NCBI GenBank assembly: GCA_020629955.1
Contig: JAHDCI010000011.1
Coordinates: 1-58,455, forward strand
Length of the DNA: 58,455 nt
Direction: 5' to 3'
From: Myxococcota bacterium
GTDB taxonomy: Bacteria > Myxococcota_A > Polyangia > Polyangiales > Houyiibacteriaceae
The notes under the pieces: model-generated
Seen by the model: only the letters and a program-made list of their open reading frames with translations
Database searches by the model: none
What the model was told of the DNA's origin: nothing
Shown here: positions 44,701 to 53,016 of the stretch, in pieces
Numbering within the stretch: position 1 is the first letter of the stretch
Layout of the letters: every line of letters starts with the position of its first letter
Translations under genes and position numbers: made by a program

Positions 44701-46713
44701 ATGTCTCGAAGCTCCCGTCACGCACCTCTGCAGCCCGTCCGCGTCGTTTTCCTGTCGGCGATCACCGGGCTCTTGATGGCGAGCTTTGGCACCTTGGCTC
44801 AGACCGATCCGATCGAGGCGGCCATGGATGCCTCGATGATTCAGGCGCAGCCGGGATTGCCCGGTACTCCGGACGAACTACGCGCGCTTGGCTACGCACA
44901 ACAAGAGAAGCACATTCGCGCGCGAGAGTATGCCGATCGCGTGCTGGAGCAAAACCCAAGTTCGTTCGCCGGGCATGAGGTACTCGCGCTCGTCTACCAC
45001 TACGCCGAAGGCAATTTCCCACGCGCTCTTTATCACGCGAACCAGGCCGAGGCGTTGCTCATGGCGCAGCACGGGGATCCGCCCCAAGCCGCGTGGAGAT
45101 GGCACGCGATCCTCTTAAAAGAGCTCGCAGGGATTCACAACGAGCTCTCGCATTTCGAGGAAACGCTCGCGTATTTCGAACGCTACAACCAAAGCTACAA
45201 CCCGCGGGTGGTCGCAGAGCGGGCTTGGCCGTTGATGAAGATGAGACAGTTCGATGCCGCTCGAAGAGCCGCTGCCGAAGGCATTCAGGAAGGCTCCCAG
45301 AGACAGCGTGAGGTTGCCCTAAACGCACTTTGCGCAATCGAGTTTGAAGCCGGCAATACGGAGACCAGTTACGAGGCGTGTCGCGAGGCGGTGAACTACG
45401 CGAGGACGACGGGAAACCTCAACTCGGTCGACCTGACAAACTTCGCGGAAGCATCCCGTTCGGTGATGCAGCTCGAGGAGGCGGAGCGCACCTTGCTCGA
45501 AGCCACGCGCGCTCGCGGGTCTTGGTTTGGAAACCCATGGCTTGAACTCGCCGAGCTCTACACGCGCGGCGGCCGTTTCTCAGAAGCCCTCGATGCGCTG
45601 CGCGAACTGCCGGGGGTTCGACGAGCTCGCCCGCCTCATGTTCGCGATAGTGATCGCAACGAGACGTGGCGCGCGCTCTCTGCGTTCTATCTCGTTGCTG
45701 GCCGCCCTGACGAAGCGCAGCGGATCACCAGCAAGGCGATGGTGATGCCCGACCGTCGCGCGCACAACAGCCGAGACCCGGCGCAAGACCGGACCATCAT
45801 CGCCCTACTCGACCGTCGTTCGCATCGTATGCTCGCGGAATCCGAGCTGGAGTCCGCGGCGGGTGCAGGGCTCTGGGATCGAACGGAAGCTCGCGTTCGG
45901 GCGCTTTCGCTTCGCTTCGACGGTTGGATGAGCGGCCGCCAAAGCGTGCAGCTGCTTTCCACCGACGAGGCCTTGGTGGGCGCGTTCCAAGTGGGCAGTG
46001 CCCGCGCAGCCGTAATGCCCACCTGGCTCGCTCCAGAACTCTCCGGAGTGCTCGGTCCGGGCGTGGTTGAAAGCGCCATCGCTTCGGCTCGAACCGAGGA
46101 TCAACGAAGCGTCGCCGGTGCGTACTACGATGCCTTTGCAGCCGAGGCGGCTTTCGTTCGAGGCGATGAGGAGCGCGCGCTTGAACTCGCCGAGCGCTCT
46201 CTCCCGCTGCTCTCTCGGGGCGAGGCTCTGCTTCGCGCGCGTCTCCTTGCCATTCGAGCCGAGGCGACCGCGACCGAATCCGGGACCGCCGCGGCATCCC
46301 CTCTCTACGCCCAAGCGATGCTCAGCGACCCGGGGGTTCTTCGGCGAATGGAACTCGAACTCCCCGTGCGAATCGTTCTGAGCCAAGGGGGCGATGTCGC
46401 CGAGGCGATCGAGGATGCCATCGGGCGCTCGCCACGCTTCGACGAAGACGATGCCGGCCTAACACTCAACATCGACGCACGTGCGAATCACGCCGAGCTT
46501 TGCCTGCGGCATGAGGGCACCACGTTCGGATGCACGGAAGCCAGCGCGGAAACGAATGAGAGCCCCGCGGAGTTCGCCGCCCGTGCTAGCGCCGAATTCC
46601 ATCGGGATGCCTTCGCGCCTCGGGTCGATCTCTCGCAAGGCGATATCGGATCGCTTGATGGCAGCAACCGCGTCACGCGCGATCCGCTCGAGGACATGCT
46701 CGGGCCGCAGTAG
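44701..46713 (+). CDS. secreted TPR-like repeat protein
   Basis: A 670-aa protein with an N-terminal signal peptide or anchor (about residues 14-33, ending GTLAQ) and helical repeats across most of its length: AREYADRVLEQNPSSFAGHEVLALVYHYAEGNFPRALYHANQAEAL, LELAELYTRGGRFSEALDALREL, TWRALSAFYLVAGRPDEAQRI, AAEAAFVRGDEERALELAER. Probably a periplasmic scaffold for the MoxR/DUF58/transglutaminase system, since it follows moxR by 21 nt. No enzymatic motif. Confidence 0.75.
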   Translation: MSRSSRHAPLQPVRVVFLSAITGLLMASFGTLAQTDPIEAAMDASMIQAQPGLPGTPDELRALGYAQQEKHIRAREYADRVLEQNPSSFAGHEVLALVYHYAEGNFPRALYHANQAEALLMAQHGDPPQAAWRWHAILLKELAGIHNELSHFEETLAYFERYNQSYNPRVVAERAWPLMKMRQFDAARRAAAEGIQEGSQRQREVALNALCAIEFEAGNTETSYEACREAVNYARTTGNLNSVDLTNFAEASRSVMQLEEAERTLLEATRARGSWFGNPWLELAELYTRGGRFSEALDALRELPGVRRARPPHVRDSDRNETWRALSAFYLVAGRPDEAQRITSKAMVMPDRRAHNSRDPAQDRTIIALLDRRSHRMLAESELESAAGAGLWDRTEARVRALSLRFDGWMSGRQSVQLLSTDEALVGAFQVGSARAAVMPTWLAPELSGVLGPGVVESAIASARTEDQRSVAGAYYDAFAAEAAFVRGDEERALELAERSLPLLSRGEALLRARLLAIRAEATATESGTAAASPLYAQAMLSDPGVLRRMELELPVRIVLSQGGDVAEAIEDAIGRSPRFDEDDAGLTLNIDARANHAELCLRHEGTTFGCTEASAETNESPAEFAARASAEFHRDAFAPRVDLSQGDIGSLDGSNRVTRDPLEDMLGPQ

Positions 46714-46721
46714 AACGTTTC

Positions 46722-49196
46722 TTAGGGAACCCAGCTTGGGTCTGAGGTTTCAGCCGTCGCGTCTCCGCCGAGCGTGAACGTCGCAGTGCTGCCGGCGACA
46801 AGGTTACGCGGCGTCTGTCCGCTCCCGTCGTCGAGCGGCCACCAGGCAACGAGGCCCGAAGCGTCGACCGGGGGGTCTTCGCCGTCCCGGTGCGCGACGA
46901 TTTCTCCCGAAGTCAGCATTCGGTTCCACAGGCGAACATTCGCGATACGTCCCCCGAGGTTTGGCCCGATGTCTCCGAAGGTCCCGACCACAACGGACGT
47001 CGCATTCAGTGGACCGATCGATGCGCTGCCGCCGGTATTGTCCCCGAACCGGGTCGAGAGGTGATCGTCGGTTCGCCACTGCATCGAGAAGTAGCGCCAT
47101 GCACTGAAGGGCTGTTGATTGCGCGAGTTCCAGCCGCCTCCACTCTCCCGGCGACGGAAGCTGACGAGCCCCGGGTTTGCGAAAATCCCACCGCCAAACC
47201 AACTGCCGGAATCGTCCGTCATCGAAAATACCGTCGGGGAGGTTCCGGTCGAGCTTCCAACGCCGCCCGGATCCACATACACCCAGGCTTCCAGCGTAAA
47301 TGCCGTTCCCGCAACATCTGAGGTGATGAGCGCCATATCGTCGCTTCCGTCGAACTGCAGATACGCGTCGCAAATGCCGGCCGAGGCGCCGCAGGTTCCG
47401 GCTGCATCGCAGCTTCCCGAGCCACAAAGCCCTTCGGAAGCCGCGGTGCACATCGTTCCCGCCGCAGCGAACGACTCCGGACAATCCACGGAATCTCCAT
47501 CGCATACATCCGGCGTGTCGCATTCCGTTGTTCCCGCGGCGCAGGTCACTCCTGCGCTGGCGAAGCGATCCGCCGGACAAGCCGCGGAGCCTCCGCTGCA
47601 ACTCTCGGCGATATCGCAGGGACCGGCGCTGGCTCTGCAAAGCGTCTCACCACCCGCAAAGTCGTCTGCCGGGCAATCGGCGCTGCCTCCGGTGCACATC
47701 TCGGCGATATCGCATACGCCAGCCGATGCGCGACAACTGACAGCGCTCGAAGCGAAGCGGTCCGAAGGACAGGCGGTGCTGCTCCCCGAGCATGACTCCG
47801 CAACATCGCACGCTCCGGCGCTCGGCCGACACTCCAGTGAGCGGGGCGCGAAGCGGTCGACGGGACACGCGACGCTTCTCCCGTCACAGCGCTCAACAGC
47901 ATCGCAGACTCCCGCGCTCTCGCGGCACACAAACGTTGCGGGCTGCACCATGTTGGGGCACTCCGTGCTCACACCATCGCATTGGTCCGCAATATCGCAC
48001 GGGCCTGCGGGTGGGCGGCAATCGGTGCCCGCTGGTTTCGGGCCGACCGGTACACATCTCGGCGCGCCGCTATCACAGTCGATTTCGCCTTGATGGCAAG
48101 GGCCAATATCGCAAGGCGCGCCGGGCGTGCATGAATCGGAGCACTCGCCGCCCGCTCCGCAGAAGCCGGCAGCGCACGCGGTCCCGACGGGCGAAAAGAC
48201 ATCCATCGGGCAGAGCATGCTCTCGCCATCGCAACTCTCCGCGACATCGCATTCGCGAGCCGCAGGACGACAACTCGTGCCGGCGGTCGCCGCGATATCG
48301 GCCGGGCATAGTGCGCTTCGTCCGTCGCAGAACTCTTCCGCATCGCAGGCCTCGACGCGGCTCCTGCAGAGCGTGCCTTCCTCTGCGAAGCCAACTTGTT
48401 CGCAGCGCTCTATACCGTCCTCGCAAACCAACTCGCCAACCGCGCAAGGAGCTTCGGGCAGATCGCACGGCTGGCCGCACCCGGCGCCGACGTCGGGCGC
48501 CGCATCCATCGTCGCATCCATCGTCGCGTCAAGCCCAGCATCCATACCGCCATCGTTTGCGAGGCGCGAACCTCCTGCGGAGAGGCACCCGTCGGTTGGG
48601 TCGCAATATTCTCCGGGTTCACATTGCGCGGCGTCGCCTACACGCAGGCACACTCCCGCGCTGCACAAGCGAAACGCACAGCCCGCGACCGCAGGACAGT
48701 CCTCGGGTTCAAAGCACTCCGGTTCGGGGCACACATCTTCATAACCGGTGACACATCGCGGATCGACGCAGCGACCGCCGAGACAAGAGACCGCCTGCGG
48801 GCTCCCATCCCCTGGGCATTCGGCGCCAGAGCAATCGCGCGTCATGACGATGACGATGGCAAGGTCCGCCTGCATCTCGACGCTTACCTGCCGCTCTTGC
48901 ACAAATGTGCCATCGCGCTCGAAGAGCTCGACACGGACGCGGTGGGTTCCTGGGGTCAGACCGTCGAGGTCGATGATTCGCTGTCCTTCCGTAAACGTGG
49001 CTCCCAGAAAAAACTCTCCGAGCTCATAGATCTGGTCGGCTTCCTCGCGCTCGTCGACGAAGAGACGAAGTCGATGAAATTCCACTCCGGCGATGAGATC
49101 GGTCTTTACGTCGATCGCGAGTTCAAGCCCATCGTCGCCACAACCGGCGAAAATCCCCACGCTCAACAAGACAAATGCCCATTTCAGAAAGCGCAT
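46722..49196 (-). CDS. lipoprotein with eight disintegrin-like Cys repeats and LamG-like domain
   Basis: An 824-aa lipoprotein (signal ending F-A-G-C) from ATG 49196; an earlier start at 49220 adds 8 residues. After an Ig-like N-terminal region and a Cys-rich part comes an Asp/Ala linker (MDAGLDATMDATMDAAPDVG). At about 277-340 and 393-583 there are eight repeats of about 32 residues of the form C-R-x-x-x-G-x-C-D-x-A-E-x-C-x-G-x-S-x-x-C-P-x-D-x-F, interrupted once. This closely follows the ADAM/snake-venom disintegrin pattern. The C-terminal roughly 200 residues form a LamG-like domain (AYLQFDGSDDMALI, TLEAWVYVDPGG, IANVRLWNRMLTSGEI). Surface adhesion is an inference. Confidence 0.75.
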   Translation of the reverse strand: MRFLKWAFVLLSVGIFAGCGDDGLELAIDVKTDLIAGVEFHRLRLFVDEREEADQIYELGEFFLGATFTEGQRIIDLDGLTPGTHRVRVELFERDGTFVQERQVSVEMQADLAIVIVMTRDCSGAECPGDGSPQAVSCLGGRCVDPRCVTGYEDVCPEPECFEPEDCPAVAGCAFRLCSAGVCLRVGDAAQCEPGEYCDPTDGCLSAGGSRLANDGGMDAGLDATMDATMDAAPDVGAGCGQPCDLPEAPCAVGELVCEDGIERCEQVGFAEEGTLCRSRVEACDAEEFCDGRSALCPADIAATAGTSCRPAARECDVAESCDGESMLCPMDVFSPVGTACAAGFCGAGGECSDSCTPGAPCDIGPCHQGEIDCDSGAPRCVPVGPKPAGTDCRPPAGPCDIADQCDGVSTECPNMVQPATFVCRESAGVCDAVERCDGRSVACPVDRFAPRSLECRPSAGACDVAESCSGSSTACPSDRFASSAVSCRASAGVCDIAEMCTGGSADCPADDFAGGETLCRASAGPCDIAESCSGGSAACPADRFASAGVTCAAGTTECDTPDVCDGDSVDCPESFAAAGTMCTAASEGLCGSGSCDAAGTCGASAGICDAYLQFDGSDDMALITSDVAGTAFTLEAWVYVDPGGVGSSTGTSPTVFSMTDDSGSWFGGGIFANPGLVSFRRRESGGGWNSRNQQPFSAWRYFSMQWRTDDHLSTRFGDNTGGSASIGPLNATSVVVGTFGDIGPNLGGRIANVRLWNRMLTSGEIVAHRDGEDPPVDASGLVAWWPLDDGSGQTPRNLVAGSTATFTLGGDATAETSDPSWVP
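47448..48368 (-). repeat. coding tandem repeats (disintegrin-like, 8 copies)
   Basis: DNA encoding the eight Cys-rich units of the lipoprotein above. Copies 1-2 (about 277-340 of the protein) and copies 3-8 (393-583) are separated by a different Cys-rich unit (C-A-A-G-F-C-G and C-T-P-G-A-P-C). Copies 5-7 are the most alike (SAG-x-CD-x-AE-x-C-x-G-S-x-x-CPAD-x-F), pointing to recent internal duplication. Confidence 0.8.
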
Positions 49197-49305
49197 GTGT
49201 AAAGAGTACCCAATTTGCACACAAAGAATGAGCGCTATTCACCATGTCGAGTTTTGGGTGAGGTTCGCGTTGGCGGATCGGCCCACGTGCGATAGAGCAA
49301 TAGCT

Positions 49306-50406
49306 ATGAGCGACGCGGCGATTGGGCATTTGGTACTAGCGGATGGGAAGACGTTCTCCGGGCGTCTTTTTGGAGCCAGAGCAGAAGCTGGCGGGGAGGC
49401 CGTGTTCACGACGGGCATGACCGGCTACCAAGAGGTACTGACGGATCCCTCCTACTGCGGGCAGATCGTGTGTCTCACGGCGCCGCAAATCGGCAATACG
49501 GGTGTGAATCAGTTCGATATGGAAGCTCCGCGGCCAGCCGCATCCGGTCTCGTTGTGCATGAGCTTTCCACGGTGGTGAGCAACTGGCGCTCCGAGAAAA
49601 CCCTCGACGCTTACATGGCAGAAATGGGCATCACCGGCATCGAAGGAATCGATACGCGCGCGCTCACTCGATACATTCGCGATCACGGCGCACAGATGGC
49701 TGCGATCGGAAGCGGTTCGCCAGAAGCGCTTCATGCGCGCGCACAATCGCTACCGCCGATGACCGGACAAGATTTGACCCGGGGCGTGAGCGTGAAGGAA
49801 GCGCTCGAGTGGGACAGCGGGGAATGTTTCGCGGAACCCACGAGTGCGAAAGGGCCGCATATTGCGTGCGTGGATTTCGGCGTGAAGTGGAACATTCTCC
49901 GCTGCTTTGCCGATCTCGGTTGCCGAGTGACGGTGCTTCCAGGAAGCAGCAGCGCAGAGGAGATCTTGGCGCTCGGAGCCGACGGCGTTTTCCTATCCAA
50001 CGGACCCGGAGATCCTGCCGCCGTTGTGGGCGCGATCGACACCGTTCGCGAGCTCGTCGGCAAAACCCCGATCTTTGGCATTTGTCTGGGGCATCAGATC
50101 CTTTCGTTGGCCCTTGGCGCCACCACCTACAAACTGAAGTTCGGTCATCGCGGACTGAACCATCCAGTGAAAGATCTGGATACCGGACGAGTCGAAGTGA
50201 CGACGCAGAATCACGGATTTGCAGTCGACACGAAGACGCTTCCCGAGGGGGTACGAATGACCCACGAGCACCTCAACGACCAAACCTGCATGGGGATCTC
50301 TGCGGATGAACTCAACGCATTCTCCGTTCAGTTCCACCCGGAGGCCGGTGCGGGTCCAAGAGACTCGCGTCACCTCTTTTCCCGCTTCGTCGAGCGCCTC
50401 GCGTAA
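49306..50406 (+). CDS. carA: carbamoyl-phosphate synthase small (glutaminase) subunit
   Basis: CarA hydrolyses glutamine and passes ammonia to CarB for carbamoyl phosphate (pyrimidine and arginine synthesis). The 366-aa product has the N-terminal domain FTTGMTGYQEVLTDPSYCGQIV and HELSTVVSNW, then the class I amidotransferase with SNGPGDPAAV, the nucleophile in FGICLGHQIL, KFGHRGLNHPV, TQNHGFAVD and the catalytic FHPEA. The frame runs upstream to 49093 across the neighbouring start; ATG 49306 (MSDAAIGHLVLADG) gives the usual N-terminus. carB is not adjacent. Confidence 0.97.
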   Translation: MSDAAIGHLVLADGKTFSGRLFGARAEAGGEAVFTTGMTGYQEVLTDPSYCGQIVCLTAPQIGNTGVNQFDMEAPRPAASGLVVHELSTVVSNWRSEKTLDAYMAEMGITGIEGIDTRALTRYIRDHGAQMAAIGSGSPEALHARAQSLPPMTGQDLTRGVSVKEALEWDSGECFAEPTSAKGPHIACVDFGVKWNILRCFADLGCRVTVLPGSSSAEEILALGADGVFLSNGPGDPAAVVGAIDTVRELVGKTPIFGICLGHQILSLALGATTYKLKFGHRGLNHPVKDLDTGRVEVTTQNHGFAVDTKTLPEGVRMTHEHLNDQTCMGISADELNAFSVQFHPEAGAGPRDSRHLFSRFVERLA

Positions 50407-50421
50407 TATTGCGGGCGCGCG

Positions 50422-50847
50422 TTGTCCGAAGGCAATCGAGCGAGCAGACAGCCGCTTCAATTTGCGAAGACTCATCGAGTCTCTCGAGCCTTTATCCAGG
50501 GCATCGCGCTGTGCATGCTCATCGGTACCGGCTGCATCCGCAACACGCCGAACGCGATCCTTCAACTCGACCGCGGCGAGGAAAATGTCGCAAGCTTGGT
50601 CATCCGCAACTTCAGCGCGGTGGCACTTTGCTACGTGCACTTCGCGCCCGTCGGCGCAGGCTCTCGCGGGCCGGATCGACTGGGCGTCTCCGAGGTTGTG
50701 ATGCCGTATAGCGCAAGAGACTTTGCTCTCCGAGAAGGCACCTACCTCCTCGAGTTCGAAGATTGCAGCCATCGCCTTCTCTTCTCACGGGACTCTCTCG
50801 AAGTGCGAGGGTCGGGTGTCGAGGTGTTGTTCCATCACGAAGAATAG
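50422..50847 (+). CDS. small lipoprotein of unknown function
   Basis: A product of about 141 aa starting at TTG 50422 (uncertain; no good ATG fits). The signal contains I-G-T-G-C (Cys38), followed by short strands (ASLVIRNFSAVALCYVHFAP; LLEFEDCSHRLLFS) that suggest a small beta fold. It lies 15 nt after carA on the same strand. No family recognised. Confidence 0.55.
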   Translation: MSEGNRASRQPLQFAKTHRVSRAFIQGIALCMLIGTGCIRNTPNAILQLDRGEENVASLVIRNFSAVALCYVHFAPVGAGSRGPDRLGVSEVVMPYSARDFALREGTYLLEFEDCSHRLLFSRDSLEVRGSGVEVLFHHEE

Positions 50848-50856
50848 GCTCGCCTC

Positions 50857-51450
50857 TTACCTCGGCTGGAGCGCGTTGACGAGCACCGTCACGAGGTCGG
50901 CGTCAAACGTGGAGGCCGCGTGAAACGATTCGACACCTTCCCCAACCGGTGGCGCCAAAGGCTCGGACGCCGCCATCTGGATGCAGCCGAGAAACGCAGC
51001 GTACGCTCCTCGCGCCCACGCCGCAGGGTTCTCAACTTCGAGGTCGACATAGATCTCCTCGAGAAACGCGAGACGTCCCTCCCGAACCCGCGTCGCAGTC
51101 TCTGAGGCGAGATGGTGCCCTTCTTGAACAGCAGCGCCAATCGCCGCCTCGACCCGCAGATGCAGCGGATCACTGAGCGCTTCTCGAAGCAACATCGTGA
51201 GGCGCTCGTCTGGCGCGGAAACTTCGCGAAGGCGCCGAACCACCTCGGCGAATGCATGCTCTTCCCATAGCTGCAGCACCCTCGCCTGCAGTGCCGCGCG
51301 GTTCTTGTAGTGCCAATAGAAGCTGCCCTTCGTCACGCCAAGACGAAGCGCCAAACGTTCGACCGAAATCTTTCCGAAACCACGCTCAGCGATGTCCACG
51401 AGCGCGGCGAGCGCCCAGTCCTCGGGGGTTCTTCTTTTGGTGTCATTCAT
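50857..51450 (-). CDS. TetR-family transcriptional repressor
   Basis: A 197-aa protein: an N-terminal TetR-type helix-turn-helix (DWALAALVDIAERGFGKISVERLALRLGVTKGSFYWHYKNRAAL, residues about 10-57) and a helical ligand-binding C-terminal domain. ATG 51450 gives the usual short arm before the HTH; the frame extends to 51588 only by crossing the operator region. It is divergent from the DUF6463 gene, with two palindromic operators between them, so it probably represses that gene and itself. The ligand is unknown. Confidence 0.9.
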   Translation of the reverse strand: MNDTKRRTPEDWALAALVDIAERGFGKISVERLALRLGVTKGSFYWHYKNRAALQARVLQLWEEHAFAEVVRRLREVSAPDERLTMLLREALSDPLHLRVEAAIGAAVQEGHHLASETATRVREGRLAFLEEIYVDLEVENPAAWARGAYAAFLGCIQMAASEPLAPPVGEGVESFHAASTFDADLVTVLVNALQPR

Positions 51451-51479
51451 TTGAATCTCAAACCGGTGCTGTTCAGGCC

Positions 51480-51507
51480 TTGACGTTACCATACGCAGGC
51501 GTATAGT
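51480..51507 (+). promoter_or_regulatory. promoter of the DUF6463 gene, overlapped by the TetR operator
   Basis: TTGACG (51480-51485), a 16-bp spacer and TATAGT (51502-51507). The first palindrome (51489-51506) lies in the spacer and -10, so bound repressor would exclude RNA polymerase. The ribosome-binding site AGAGG precedes the ATG at 51545 by about 9 nt. Confidence 0.75.
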
Positions 51508-51529
51508 CGAACCATACGCTAGCGTATGG
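51489..51529. promoter_or_regulatory. double palindromic operator for the divergent TetR regulator
   Basis: CCATACGCTAGCGTATGG (51512-51529) is a perfect 18-bp palindrome. An imperfect copy, CCATACGCAGGCGTATAG (51489-51506), lies 23 bp away centre to centre. This is the usual arrangement for a TetR repressor controlling a divergent pair. Confidence 0.8.
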
Positions 51530-51544
51530 AAAGAGGTTCCCAGC

Positions 51545-51928
51545 ATGAAATCCGTTACTCCAGGTCTGCTCGTCATCGCGATGGGCATCGTTCACAACCT
51601 CGTCGGAATCGCCGTCGGTTATGAGTTCATCGCGGATATCTTTCGCGACGGCTTTTTCGCTGCTGTTCGCGATGATCAGCCCTGGCGAAACGCCATCTTT
51701 TGGTTCGAGATCTTCGGCATTGGGCTGATGGTCCTCGGTCTCTCTTGGCACGAAACCGAGCGGAGCGGAGGTCACCCTGGTCGCAGATCAGCCGTGCTAT
51801 TCGGACTTCTTGGCTTGATCGGTGGCATGATCGTGCCAGCGTCTGGGTTCTGGCTCGCAATCCCGATCGCAGCCTGGGCCTGGCGACGCGAGGATCTTTC
51901 GAGCACTTCACTCCAAGCAATGGCTTGA
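51545..51928 (+). CDS. DUF6463-like small membrane protein
   Basis: A 127-aa protein with four predicted membrane helices (about 5-25, 47-65, 82-100, 102-115). It resembles DUF6463 proteins, which are often next to TetR or MarR regulators, as here. The role is unknown; exporter-like or stress roles are only guesses. The ATG has a good ribosome-binding site. Confidence 0.65.
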   Translation: MKSVTPGLLVIAMGIVHNLVGIAVGYEFIADIFRDGFFAAVRDDQPWRNAIFWFEIFGIGLMVLGLSWHETERSGGHPGRRSAVLFGLLGLIGGMIVPASGFWLAIPIAAWAWRREDLSSTSLQAMA

Positions 51929-51953
51929 CAGCTCATCAGCCCACCGCTAAGAC
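51925..51953 (+). promoter_or_regulatory. promoter of rplM-rpsI
   Basis: A perfect TTGACA (51925-51930) overlaps the stop codon of the DUF6463 gene. It is followed by a 17-bp spacer and TAAGAC (51948-51953). The leader of about 62 nt up to the rplM ATG has no obvious ribosome-binding site and no recognised L13-type leader structure. Confidence 0.6.
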
Positions 51954-52022
51954 ACGCGCCCTTCGCCCCGTTTCTACGGTGCATTTCTATTTTCGGCGTA
52001 TTCGCCCTTACCTACTGAATCG

Positions 52023-52466
52023 ATGCCTTACATCGCCAAGCAAACCGTCAGCGCCAAAGCTCATGAGATCGACCGCGAGTGGTTCGTCGTCGACGCCACC
52101 GATATTCCTCTCGGTCGTCTCGCGTCTCGTGTCGCCAAGGTCCTTCGTGGCAAGCACAAGCCCACCTTTACCCCCCACGCGGACACCGGCGATTTCGTCG
52201 TGATCGTGAATGCCGAAAAGGTGAAGCTCACCGGCAACAAGCTGCTCGGCAAGAAGTGGCATCATCACTCGGGTTACCCCGGTGGTCTGAAGAGCGAAGC
52301 CTATGGCGACCTCATCGAGCGCCGTCCGGAGCTGATCGTGGAGAAGGCTGTGAAGGGAATGCTCCCGAAGAACACCCTCGGACGCAACTGCTTCCGTAAG
52401 CTCAAGGTCTACTCTGGCCCGACGCACCCGCACTCGGCCCAGAACCCCCAGCCCTTTACCTACTGA
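52023..52466 (+). CDS. rplM: 50S ribosomal protein L13
   Basis: A 147-aa protein with the L13 signatures [62 protein letters not shown] and [14 protein letters not shown]13 binds early to 23S rRNA in assembly of the large subunit. It is followed by rpsI after 14 nt in the usual rplM-rpsI order. Confidence 0.98.
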   Translation: MPYIAKQTVSAKAHEIDREWFVVDATDIPLGRLASRVAKVLRGKHKPTFTPHADTGDFVVIVNAEKVKLTGNKLLGKKWHHHSGYPGGLKSEAYGDLIERRPELIVEKAVKGMLPKNTLGRNCFRKLKVYSGPTHPHSAQNPQPFTY

Positions 52467-52480
52467 GATAAGAGAAGATC

Positions 52481-52888
52481 ATGGCCAACTCCAAAGTCAT
52501 CGACGGTCGATTCTACGGCACGGGCAAGCGCAAGCGCGCCGTCGCGCGTGTTTTCCTTAGCCCGGGTTCGGGCCAGTTCACGGTCAACGGACGTGAGTTC
52601 GCGGACTTTTTCCCGCGCGACGTCCTTCGCATGATCATCCAGCAGCCTTTCGACATTGTCGAAAAGCGCGATCAGTTCGACGTGATGATCAAGGTCCACG
52701 GCGGCGGCATGGCCGCGCAGGCCGAGGCCGTTCGTCACGGCATCAGCCGAGCCCTCACCGTCGTCGACGGCGAGTACCGCTCCCCGCTGAAGCGTGCCGG
52801 CTTCCTTACCCGCGATGCGCGTGAGAAAGAGCGTAAGAAGCCGGGTCAGCCGGGCGCTCGTAAGAAGTTCCAGTACTCCAAGCGCTAG
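52481..52888 (+). CDS. rpsI: 30S ribosomal protein S9
   Basis: A 135-aa protein with YGTGKRKRAVARVFLSPG near the start, DVMIKVHGGGMAAQAEAVRHGISRAL, and a basic C-terminal tail ending FQYSKR, the part that reaches the P-site. The ribosome-binding site AGAGAAG lies just upstream. Last gene of the two-gene operon. Confidence 0.98.
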   Translation: MANSKVIDGRFYGTGKRKRAVARVFLSPGSGQFTVNGREFADFFPRDVLRMIIQQPFDIVEKRDQFDVMIKVHGGGMAAQAEAVRHGISRALTVVDGEYRSPLKRAGFLTRDAREKERKKPGQPGARKKFQYSKR

Positions 52889-52920
52889 AAACTTCGTCTG
52901 CTCAAGCAGGCAGATGGCAG

Positions 52921-52950
52921 AAATGGTCACCTCTCGAGGTGGCCATTTTT
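52921..52950 (+). terminator. rho-independent terminator after rpsI
   Basis: AAATGGTCACCTC pairs with GAGGTGGCCATTT (13 bp, one T-G pair) around a 2-nt loop, followed by TT and CG. It lies 32 nt after the rpsI stop. It has an AAAT...ATTT base, so it can also work on the reverse strand. Confidence 0.9.
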
Positions 52951-53016
52951 CGTTTCCCAAATCGGAAAAAGCGATCGACTGACGCAACTGTATCCCGGTG
53001 CGGCCGATACCTTCAT

